From Hyparrhenia diplandra (Eukaryota > Streptophyta > Magnoliopsida > Poales > Poaceae), in the NCBI GenBank assembly GCA_015847255.1, contig JADLZK010000423.1:248001-312000 (forward strand): a stretch of DNA of 64,000 nucleotides. Reading direction: 5' to 3'. Within the stretch, counting starts at the first letter, position 1. Each line of letters opens with the position of its first letter. The position numbers and the translations under genes were made by a program. This document shows positions 20,781-31,172 of this stretch, one piece after another. The notes under the pieces were generated by a model. It did no database searches and was not told the DNA's origin. It was given only the letters and a program-made list of their open reading frames with translations.

Positions 20781-23700
20781 TGTAACACCCGTGTTTTTGC
20801 ATCATTTTAAAATTCACTAAAAATTTGAACTTTTCGAATTACAACTAAAACTTGATTATTTTCCGCTAAACCAAAAAACCCCGTTTTGAAAAACGCATTT
20901 CGAATCCCATCATATAGAAAAATAGGAAAACCTTTGTTTGCCGCTTGCTGAACTTTATGGTGACCACGGATGCAAGGTAAGCTCTAGATTCAAATTATGG
21001 AAATATATCGCATGAGAAATGATTTACAAATTATCTCGGGAAATAAAACACCGAACCTCGTGTGTACTAAAATATTTATAAATACCTTTACGAGCACAAC
21101 AAACAATTATCTTCGACCATAAAGTCGTAGAGGTACAAATGTGCTTGAGAAAATATTTATATTATATATATGTCATACACGAAATAATGAGAGAGAGGAT
21201 ATGTGTGTATATACATATAGGTCTAATTATACAAGTGACCTTGGATAAATATTTTCCATGAATTAAAGTCATGGGAAGACATGAGAGCTTGTATAAATAA
21301 TGAGGACATATAATTGTTTACACACATATGAGAAATAGGGAGAGAAAGAATGGTAGAAAAGAGAAATAGGGAAAAGGAAATAGAAAAGGAAAAGAGAAAT
21401 GGGAATCGGGTCTTGGGCTCATTTTTCCCTCCTCCCCTCCTCGGCCCGCCTAATCCCTCCTCCTTCCCTCCTTTCCCCGCGACCGAGTGGGGCGGCCCAG
21501 CCGCTGAGCCAGCCAATCGGCCCATTCAGCCCGACGCGAAGCCCAAAGATCCCACCCTTTCACCTCACGCCGCGCCAGGACCCACGGCGCCCCCCGTCGT
21601 CTTCCACTCGCGACCAAGCCGACGACCACGGCACGTGGAGGCCCCTTCGTGCTTCCCCGCCGCCCGACCGTCCCGGGTGGAGTAGACCGGAAGCACGCCG
21701 GCCGGCGTAGGGCACGAGGCGCCCGCCAGCCGCACTCCGGCCGCACCCACGCCGCACCGCGCCCACCGAGGCCACAAACGCGCAACGGGCGTAACCGTGG
21801 CGAGGCCGGCCAAGCCGGTCCGTTGGACGAAGATGGCGGATAGTGCCCTCCACGATCCTCATAACGGACGCCGAGACGACGACGCACACAAAGGACAAAG
21901 GTCAAACGGCACGAGTCACCACGAGCCGACCTCGGACATTGCCGCCATGGCGCCGAACCGCCATCGTGGATGACGAGACGCAACGATGACCAGCTCACCA
22001 ACGCGTGGATGCCAAGACGGTCTACCGAGGAGCCACCGGAGGTCGTAAATGGCTCGACGAACGGCCGGAAAGGATCTCGGGAGGTGGAGTTTCCGCCGGC
22101 CGAGTGCCCGGTGGCGAGGCTATAAATAGCCTCCCCGGTGCTCAATCGACCCCGCCAATCCCCTCATGAGCTCCGCGCGAGTCCGGAACGCCTAGTGCTC
22201 GCCTTGGCCATCCCTCCTCCTCCTCCTCTCCTCGCGGAATCGCGATTGCCCCTAACCGAGCGCCGCCGCCGCCGCTAGGTCACGAGCTCCCCGCCGTCGT
22301 AGTCGCCGCGAGTCGCCCCGAAAGGTCGGCTGAGTCTTCTCGAGTCTTGCTCTTCCATTTACCCCTATTTTCTCTCGGTAACGCCTTGTAGCCCGGCGTC
22401 GAACATCGCCGCCGTTGGAGTCCGCCGCCGGGCCGCCGTCGCCATGGGAGACGAGCTACCCGCCCCACCGGACCTACCCCATTGGGTTCGGACGCCATGG
22501 GGATGCTCACAAGCCCATCGCGGGCGAGGAACAGGCGTGGACGACCACTCCGGGCGAGGATCCCGGTGAAGCGCCGCCGTGGAGGCACGACAACGGGCGG
22601 ACATCCTCGTCCAGGTTGACGCCGCCGACACCGCCACCCGCCGACGAATGGGAGGACGACACGCCGCCCCTCCATTCACCCCGATCCACCACCTAGGGCA
22701 ACCCGCCCCTCACGCGGCGCCGACGTGGCCGACGGTGGCGCCCAGCGGGACCCACGCGTCACACACGTGTACAGAGACGATTCAGGTACACCGAAGTTAA
22801 ATACTAGATCCACCCGATACTTGTACGAGAATGTTATAAGTCCTATTTCCCGTATCGTAAAAATTCTTTAAAATTGTAAATTCATTATTTGATTTATAGA
22901 ATTTTATCATGTAATTAGTTCCAATATTATTACATGATAAAATTATATTATAATATTACCCTAATGATTTAATTAGGGATTAATATTATAAAATCCATAT
23001 CTCATGCAATTTAACTCCGTTTCGCGTGAAACGACTTCCATAATTCATTTAAAATCTAGCTCTATGCATCTAACCCATTATCACCATAATGTTCTATGTT
23101 TGTTTTGCGTGTTATAGTTCAAGCTAGGTTTTTGCCGATCGCGAAGTAGCTTTTCGTCGACCCGGATTAGGAGTTTCCTCCGGATCAAGCGAGAGACGTT
23201 CAACGCCAGTGCCGATTCGTAAGAACCTCCCGTGCAAGTCCTTACCCCCCCTAATTATGACCTTAATATAATGATGAATGATGATATAAGATGATTAAGT
23301 AAGATCGATGTAACTTAAGTAAGAATGTGAACCCTCCAACAAAAAGGTGAGTGGTGATTGTCTACATGGAGGTGGACTAATCACAATCGGGGATGAATCC
23401 CGCAGAGAGATGCTCGCCTCCCTAAGGACCGGTTCATAGACCTTCTACCTAGTGCGATATTTCGCATGCCCACACGTCGTTTATGGGACGGCTTGATTCA
23501 CACCCCGTTGGGTTGAGGTATAATTGGGATCCAAGGTGGCCGGAGCCGGCAAACGATCGATTAGGAGCAGACATGGGGAGAGTGGCCCCATGGTCCGGTT
23601 GGCGTGGATGCTGAGTGGTCTTCCACGGAAGTGTTTGGGCGCGGTGGCGCAGTGCTAGAGGCACATATTGATGATTTGAGATTGAGAGTGGTGCCGATAA

Positions 23701-24536
23701 AGATAGGTTGGGTAATTAGGTATTACCTGTAAAGCCGTGGGTGATTTGGTATCACCATATTGTCTAGGTGATGCGTCATCCGTAGGGTGACGTGTTATCC
23801 TTCCAACCCCTGAGAAGTCGTGGTGAAGATTATACCAATATACCTAGAGTAGCACTCAAGCGGGTACGGATCTCGTTAGGTCTGTCAGAAGCCATGACGG
23901 TGGCAGAGGCAACACCTATCGTGTGGGGAAATTTGTACAACCTCCGCAGAGTTACTTAAACCTATTCGAATAGCCACGCCCTTGGAATGGGCGAATGCTA
24001 GGCAAGAACATCTATGATTAGATATAACTAACCTTTTGTGATATGTGAAGGTGATGGTAAGATGAGATAACCCCGGAAGTAGTAAGAGCAGTTTTAGAGA
24101 CTCGCTGGGGGCCCAAACCCTTAATTTACCAAACCACCCCTGGTTTGGACTTGCCGAAAGTACCTTTGTACTCACCCCTCCGTTTACGTACATCGGCGTA
24201 AGAAGGTAAAGTCACCAAGGTAAAGGACGTGCGAGCCGTAGGACGATCGAGTAGGATTAAGGCTGAACCCAATTCCTATCCACTATCAAGATGCCTGTGG
24301 ATTGAGGAGAAGTGCCCAGACGATATACCAACGCTTCGCAGTTGGCTACTCTGATATTCATAACCCGGCTAGTTGTCATTTCATCACCACCGTAAGATCT
24401 TCTATCCTATACACTTCATGCTCGGTATTATTCATATAACTGATTTCTCACTACTGTGGATCGCTAAACGTATTGGTAGCGTGATCCTGGCGCCAATACG
24501 TGTGATTAAAAGTCCCATTAAAAGTGGGGCGTGACA
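20781..24536 (+). repeat. 3' LTR (3756 bp)
   Basis: Direct repeat of the 5' LTR, 40 bp shorter, with the TATA box at 22121-22128 and ending GTGACA followed by the target duplication AGCCC. Differences from LTR1 are mostly small indels in the CG-rich half. Confidence 0.93.
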
Positions 24537-26220
24537 AGCCCGGACTCAGCGTTCGGGCCCCGAAGTCTAATTTTGGGGCAACAATTCCGGTGTGCACGAC
24601 GCGGGCCGATTGGCGACCGGGATTCCGAATTATAGTCTCGGGAGCCGAGGATAGGTTCTCAGCGCAAGGCAAACAGTTCAGCAAGAACGACCAAGGCCGG
24701 ACCGAGGTCCGTGTTCGGTCCCGGCACGTATTCGGGTTCGAAGATCTTTGTCCAAGCCGAACTCGACCATAGCACATCGGCCATTTGTCTAGAAGAAAAC
24801 TCGCTTGGCGAGGACGACTTTGGGCCCGAACTATGACTTCGGCCCGAAGACGCACGGACTTGACGATCCTCTTGTGCTTGGGGATATGGTGGGCCCGGTG
24901 GTCAAGTGCCCCCCGGGGGGTGGTTGGACCAGAGGCCAGGAAAGGACGGAAGTACCCCTAGGTGCCGGTGGCGTATTCCAAGATGCTGAGTAGGTAGAAG
25001 GGTATTTCTGGAATGTAAAAGCTTACGGGCGACTATAAATACCCCGTACATGGTATTTACAAGGGCTCAAATGAATAACAAGCACCAGTTCTACTTCGCT
25101 GAGAGTCTCCGTTTTTCCTCTTCGCGAGAACAGTCTTTGGCCACGGGAGTTACCTCGATCAGGGGTAATTCAATATTGACGCCCACCGTGGTTGTGCAAG
25201 ATCTATATGGCGAAGGGGAAGTCCAAGGCTCAAGCCGCCCCAACTCATCCATCTCGCCAAGACCGGCAGAACAGAAACGACCCCCTCAAGATACCATCGC
25301 GCCGTCATTTGGCGAGGTACCGGAAGTCACCGAAGAGGTAGCGAACCGGAAGCTTTGGCGAGCAAGGGGCCGGAACAATGAAGATGATGACAATGAACCA
25401 TCGAACAACTCGAAGATGACATCGTTGCTCGCGGAAGGGCAATCAAAGAGCTCAGCGAAAGCCAAGCTCAACTTCGCGAAATGAGAGCGAAACGCGATGC
25501 CCTTCTCCAAGCAGCAGCAGCAAAACGAAGACTTGACTCAACCCAAGAGCAGATCAAGCAATTCAAGATCGAAAAGGCAAAGCTAACTCTGGAGATCCAC
25601 CAAGTGGAGGAGTACTTGAGAAACCCTCACCTCCGGTCTGATCCAACTTCCGAAATGGCTACCATCACCGATATTCCAGAACTGACCGAAGAAGTCTGTG
25701 GCGTTGATTTAACATCCCCTCTATCCGTGGAACTTCAAAAGCATCCCTGGCCACCCGGATATAAGCCAAGAATACCTTCCTTCAACGGCAGGTCTGACCC
25801 CAGGAAATTCATCGCAAGCTTTGAGGCCGCAGTCCATTCAGCCGGGGGAAACCCGGCTGTCCTCGCCAAATCACTCATCATGGCTGTCGAAGACATAGCC
25901 CATGAATGGTACATAGGACTCCGACCCATGTCAATCAAAAGCTGGAAACAACTCAAGGAAGAACTCACCACAACCTTTGAGGGTTTCAAGTCAAGGAAGA
26001 AGTCAACAAGGGATTTCCTGAAGCTGAAACAAGAAGACGGCGAGTCACTCAGCCAATACCTAGACAAGATAATCCAGTTACGAGCACAAGCACCTCATGT
26101 ATCTGATGAAGTCATAATCGCTGCAGCAATAGAAGGTCTGGGAATAGGATAGTCTGCCTCGGCCCTAGACAGAGAAGAACCAGAAACAATCAAGGAGCTT
26201 TACGAGCAAATCCGAAATTA
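24537..26220 (+). mobile_element. Gypsy-type retrotransposon fragment (LTR end and start of gag)
   Basis: GC-rich LTR-like sequence with a TATA (ACTATAAATACC near 25032) is followed near 25180 by GACGCCCACCGTGG, resembling the TTGGCGCCCACCGTGGG that follows the LTR in RIRE2-like grass Gypsy elements, and then by gag. The element is cut short at about 26220, where F-box sequence begins without transition. Its left part is the target of the 11.4-kb LTR element, so the left end may lie just before 13122. No pol remains. Confidence 0.7.
25050..26152 (+). pseudogene. Gypsy gag (retrotrans_gag domain), truncated
   Basis: Two overlapping frames (25050-25484 and 25481-26152, joined by a frame change at about 25483) give a charged helical N-terminus (QIKQFKIEKAKLTLEIHQVE). 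The retrotransposon gag domain follows: PRIPSFNGRSDPRKFIASFE, then LAKSLIMAVEDIAHEWYIGL, SWKQLKEELTTTFEGF and LKQEDGESLSQYLDKIIQLR. It stops at TAG 26150, and a few gag-like codons follow before the F-box junction. The zinc knuckle and pol are missing. Confidence 0.8.
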
Positions 26221-27962
26221 TAGAGGGCACAAGGAAACGGTCGTTCAAGCGGCGGAAGCTCGGATGGCAATGGCGAGCTTGACCGGCTGAGCGCTCTACC
26301 AGACTGCCTCCTCCACGAGATCATGTCCTCCCTCAGGGCTCGACAGGTCGTGCAGACGTGCGTGCTGTCCTCACGCTGGAGGCACCTCTGGCGCTCCGTG
26401 CCGCGCCTCGACGTCGACATCGCTGAGTTCAGGTGCTCCGGCGACGGAGGCGACAGCTGATCCTCCAACAAGTCCAACTCCGAAGATGACAGCTCTGAGT
26501 CTGACTCCGACTCTGACGATGACAGCAACCAGGACAAGCTTAAAGGGTGGGATGAATTTGAGCATTTCGCCATCAACCTCATGCTCCGTGGCAACATCGC
26601 GCTATTAGATTCATCCAGGCTGAACACTGATAGGGGCTGGAAACCTGATGTGCCCTATGGTCGCCCTGACATTTCAACTCTAGGCTGGGAATACAGCGGC
26701 CGACAAGCAGCAGCATGGCTCCGTCGCGCGATGAAATACTGCACGCCAGGACCAGGACCAGGGCTGGGACTGAATCTGAGCCCAAGTTCTTGGCACCTCA
26801 GAAGGCTGCATCTCTGCGACATACCTCTGGACGATCGGTTTATGGAGCATCTTTAGCTCACTGTGCCGCTCTCTGGAGGATTTGGAGCTGGACCGTTGCA
26901 CCTGTGAGATCCGTTCGATCGCTTCTAACACTCTTAAGAACCTGGTTCTGAAACGTTGTAAATGGGGTGGCCTCTCTGACATTGCATCCCCAACATTGAA
27001 GACCTTGGTTATTGATGGCGGCTCCAATGAATATCGCACGCTTCTGACTATTTCAGCCCCCATGGTTGTTGATCTACACCTAGACGTCCATATTGGCGAG
27101 TTCAGTGGAGGTATTTCAATGAATGAGATGCCATCGCTTGACAGGGCTTCGATTCGTCTGCGCCGCCACAAATACAGTTTATCAAAAAGTCTGTGTGTCA
27201 GTAAACTTGGTCAGGATCAATCCAAGCTTCTTTGCAGTATGTCTAATGCGATGAGTCTGGAGTTGTCAAGTGTCGGGAAGACAGTATGCATAATGCATTC
27301 ATGCTCACTCGATCTTTGCTTTCTCTGTAAGTGTTCCATTTTATTAGTTCGTCGCTCTAACAATGTGTTGTTTTCATTCAAATCTGGTCCAGTTGCTCGG
27401 TAAGGAACCTGCATTTCAAGAATTCCAGAACATGAGGAACTTGCTCCTGGGCAACTGTGATCTCAGTGATGACTTCCGCATATTGCGATTCTTTCTTCGG
27501 GGTTCGCCTAATCTAGAGAAGGTCACTTTGCGGAACTGCAAGGTACACTGTAGCTTGGTTTCTAGCTCCTTATGTAACCAACCAATGCAACATCATCGAT
27601 CTCACATCTTTTTTGTTCGTTGCCTACAGTTCCCTGATGATTCTGAGGACAAGGAACGAACGCACAATCTGGACAAGACCTCATCTTGTGGTTGCTGCCA
27701 TGGCCTCGACTTCCTACGTGATAAGAACATCGAGCTTGAAATCATACATAAAGATGGTGTTGTCTGTCGATCTGCTGACGAGCTTGTGCGCGACCTACCA
27801 GATCTCAAAGGTACCATTGATGCTACTGCTGACGCTGCTGCTATCGCTGCTACTAAAGATTCGATGCCTCATTCAGCTGGAGTTGGACCTCGTCGGGGAG
27901 TTCGGCATAGGATGACCAGTGTGCGCATTTCGGGACCGGAATGGGAACGAGCCATGTTGTAA
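26221..27962 (+). pseudogene. F-box/LRR gene copy 3, start lost and multiple lesions
   Basis: Collinear with copy 2, with exon bodies 26221-27283, 27393-27542 and 27630-27962 and conserved splice sites. The first 12 bp of the coding region, including ATG, are missing and replaced by Gypsy gag sequence. A 1-bp loss near 26240-26250 shifts the frame, CGA has become TGA at 26458-26460, and an extra T near 26853 creates TAG 26854. The last part of the first exon (LKNLVLKRCKWGGLSDIAS, then LCSMSNAMSLELSSVGKT) is intact and retains the 19 bp lost in copy 2. The third exon ends differently (EWERAML) because of indels. It is a pseudogene, but useful as the ancestral reference for copy 2. Confidence 0.85.
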
Positions 27963-28392
27963 AGTGGCTTGTTTATCTTGTGCAGCAATAGACATGTATA
28001 GATGAGTCTGTCTGAGGGAGAGGACAAGAAATGTATGAACTAGTCAGGCCGGATTCCAGTTGAATCTGACTGTATTACTCGTCTGTCTATTTGAAACTAT
28101 GGGCTGAACCCATCTCTGTTCTTTTCAAACACTCAAGGATTACATCAGACTCACCAAATTTAATTAGCGTTATTGTTCCTCCCAACTTTTTGTTGTCTTA
28201 CTCATGTTTTGTCGTGTTCATGTCGATTGTAAATATATTTTGTAACTAGCGAGCATGTAGCTTTGTAAATCTTGCAATTGAAATTTACTCTGTTTCCTTG
28301 CTTAAGGATAAGATTGTTTCTGGAAAATATCTCTTTTAAAGCCCTATGAACTGTGTCCCCTTGCATTTGCATGTTGGTTTTTGTTTTTGTTT
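27963..28392 (+). repeat. 3' flank of F-box copy 3
   Basis: Counterpart of 12025-12840, lacking the Stowaway MITE; homology ends in a GTTTTTG run. Confidence 0.8.
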
Positions 28393-28760
28393 TTTGCACA
28401 AGGGGAGAGCTTTATTAAGGATTAATCAGCATCTTTACAAATCAAGGAGTGTGCACACTCCGGACACTACCAGAGACACCTACTCATGCGCTACTTTATT
28501 TTTTGTTCTCTCCCTATCTCGGCGAACTCTTAAGTTACAAAGCTTTAGGCCCTCCAAGCGAGTCTCAGGCTCTCAGCGATGATTGAAGCCCCCAGTGATC
28601 TATCCTCCCCAAATTGGACTCAAGATACTTTTCCACATTTTACGAATTAGGTCAGGTTGAGTGGTGGCACCTACATCTTCAGAGTTCTGTTGGAGCCTCA
28701 TGGCCAACATGTAGGTGCTTGAGAGAGAACAAGCCTGACAGCTCAAAGTTTCAAGCCACC
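28393..28760 (-). mobile_element. LINE 3' end, reversed
   Basis: It begins TTTTTTGCACAAGGGGAGAG with CTTTATT; read on the minus strand this is an AATAAAG signal followed by CTCTCCCCTTGTGCAAAAAA, a common grass LINE tail. The distal part (28627-28740: CCACATTTTACGAATTAGG, CTACATCTTCAGAGTTCTG, TGGAGCCTCATGGCCA) matches the LINE remnant in the duplicated blocks (60897-60980 and 8250-8330). It is therefore the same LINE family with a surviving tail. Confidence 0.65.
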
Positions 28761-30173
28761 ACATCTTTACTAGGCATGCTGGAAGTGTTTCTAATTTATT
28801 TTGTTAAAAAAACATATAAAACTTCAAAATGGACATGGAAATTATGTGCTCCCTTCGTTTTTTCCCTTGGATCCTTTTTGGGACTCAAGAAAGATACATA
28901 ATTTCAAAGACGAAACACCAGCTCCAATTCATTACTGTCCACATCAAAACTTTCTAGTAACATATTTGTTCACAGGACTCAGAAGATATTTTCTTGAGTG
29001 ATCACAAGATAAGAAAACAGAGCATGGGGACTATATAGCCTACAGAGCAAAACCTTATATAACCTAGAAACCAGTCAAAGGTATATGCTTGTATTCTAAG
29101 TACATCTGAAGGTAGCGTAGAACATGTACTCAAATTTCAGATAAATCTGAAGATGGCAAGACACATACAAATTTAAGATAAAACAATCATTACATTGTGA
29201 CTCTAAATTTCAAGCTAAACTTAAGGTCATTTGTGTGCCGACGAAAATAGCCTTCTTTGAAATGATTATGAAGTGTGCTCTTCTCGATTACAACTTAGAA
29301 CACTTTTTTTTCGAGATCACACCCTTAGGCGCGTTTTTCAATTACAACTTAGAACACATCAGAGTCCGGTTCGATTACATCTTAGAATCCGCCTCTAACT
29401 CGATCTGATTAAGAATCGGGATATATGTGCAGCTAAATCGGGAGCCAATGCAAGATCGGAGATACAGTCATAGCCTCCAGCCTATCAATCAATCCTATCC
29501 GAAGATTGCTATTCCTTCGCTGCAGCAATCGATTACGACAAAGCGACGGCGTAGAGCGCCCGCGCCATAGTCTCCCGCGCCATAGTCTCTAGCTTGCCGC
29601 AGGAGCCAGGAGACAGTGACAGCAAAGTGCGAAAAGAGGAGGCGTATGCGAGCTGGGACGAGGCAACTCCAGCGGGAGACTCGTCTGGGACGCACAGGCC
29701 CAATGGAGGCCTATTTACACGGCCAGGCCCAAGGTTCCTCTGAGGCCCGTGAAGTGGCCAAGCCCAGGGCAATTATTTTGTTTTTAATCCTAAACTCTCC
29801 GTACTAGTCTTGCTTGGCAAGGCAAGGCAAGGCGAGGCGACTCAATCTGGATATACCTAATCAAAATAGGCTCGAATTTGAATGACCGACCCTGTGGAAC
29901 ACTAATTGGCTTTACAGACACTAACCTTTACGAAGATGGATTCAATGCATTCCTCAAGAACTAAAACAGAGTAGTAGTTGCATTACATTTCATGAATTTT
30001 CCTGTCTTATTAATATACACGCAGGACGAAAATCACTCGAATACACGCAACACAAACATTCCACGCACACACTAGTCTCCCTGGACCTTTTTTTATTTAT
30101 TTATTTTTAGAAATAGTCTCCCAGGACTCCTGGTGACGCTCGCTTGAGGAAGAAACGCCTTGGTTTCCACCTC
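28761..30173. other. Intergenic, no gene recognised
   Basis: AT-rich DNA with a somewhat GC-richer patch at 29460-29790 (two tandem CGCGCCATAGTCTC motifs, then CCCAGG-rich text) that could be the edge of an old element. Its short ORFs show no domain. GCAAGGCAAGGCAAGGCGAG at 29818 is a short tandem repeat. It separates the LINE tail from the 3' end of the NLR gene. Confidence 0.5.
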
Positions 30174-31172
30174 CTAAACTTTGTCGGGGATGAGGTATTT
30201 ATTGTAGCGACCTGCCTTTTCTTTTCTGAGCGTGCGTTTGTCCACCATGTCGTTTAAGCATTCGACCACATATGTGTCCTTAATGTAATTGGTGATACTC
30301 GTTATTGAATAATTCTCTTGGTTGACTGCCTCCCGGATCATCTGTAAGGAACACGTGCCACCATCAACAAAGATTTGAAATATCACTCCATGACGCTGGC
30401 ACTATTAAAAACTATCTTATCTGATCATTACTAATTAAAGGCTCCAACAAACACTCAACCTTAATTTTCACTCGACGCGCCATAAAAACATAAATAAAAT
30501 CTACAAATTATGACAATAATGGAAAACATCTAGCCGCTAATTTGGTAGACTGTAATCATCAACGCGCATAATAACCATTAGATCTATTCATACTTGTAAA
30601 AATTATCCAGCTTTGACATTACGAAAAAATACATAAAGTAAACCGTAATTTTGTATCTAAGTTACCCACCTTTCGCTATTAAGGCTATTGTTCACAAAAT
30701 AAATGAATAGAAGAATATATTTAATACAAGTAATTTTTATTAGTAGTGTCTTCTAAAATTCTAGACCTATTAGTAGTTTGCCCGTACAAATGCTACAGTA
30801 AGACCCCAAACACGATCGAATTCATGTGGTAATTTTCATATATGGACACTTTTCAGACAAACTAACACAATCTTAGAAATATAATTCCAAGCTGTCAAGC
30901 TTAATGAACGTGAGACGCTAGCTACGTACGAACCACGATACCTTGGTAATTATATCGCGCTTGTCTGCTAACGGACCGCTGACTTTCGGTAACGGACTGC
31001 TTGGACGGTCGTCGAAGATGTATTGATAGCGACCATTGTTTCCCCTTTGTTTTTTGAGAATGTGCGACTTCGCCACCATGTGGTCTAAGCATATGGCCAC
31101 ATATGTCTCCTTAATGTAATTGGCGATACTCGTTATTGAAGAATTGTTTTTGTTGGTTGCCTCTAGGATTAT
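30174..31172 (-). other. Two tandem H15-like winged-helix exons of the NLR
   Basis: The exon at 31172-30942 (77 codons) and that at 30341-30174 (55 codons plus stop) are paralogous: IILEATNKNNSSITSIANYI against MIREAVNQENYSITSITNYI, then KETYVAICLDHMVAK against KDTYVVECLNDMVDK, then GRYQYIFDD against GRYNKYLIP. The pattern MI-x-EA, S-x-x-x-I-x-x-YI-x-x-x-Y, L-x-x-MV and GRY resembles helices 1-3 and the wing of histone H1/H5. The stretch between helices 2 and 3 is about nine residues shorter than in H5. Both are preceded by similar acceptors (GTTCCTTGCAG, GTTCCTTACAG). The fold is inferred by eye; another small winged helix is possible. Confidence 0.5.

Larger units (their letters stand above)
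13127..24536 (+). mobile_element. Complete non-autonomous LTR retrotransposon (11.4 kb)
   Basis: Two direct repeats, 13127-16922 and 20781-24536, both begin TGTAACACCCGTGTTTTTGC and end GGGGCGTGACA, so they carry the canonical TG...CA ends. The host sequence AGCCC is duplicated exactly on both sides (13122-13126 and 24537-24541). A primer-binding site follows LTR1 and a polypurine tract precedes LTR2. The 3.86-kb interior holds no recognisable gag, protease, RT, RNase H or integrase. It carries two related ORFs of unknown function instead. The element must therefore be mobilised in trans by an autonomous partner, probably of the Gypsy superfamily judging by the very long LTRs and the initiator-Met-type primer site (inference). 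Confidence 0.93.
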
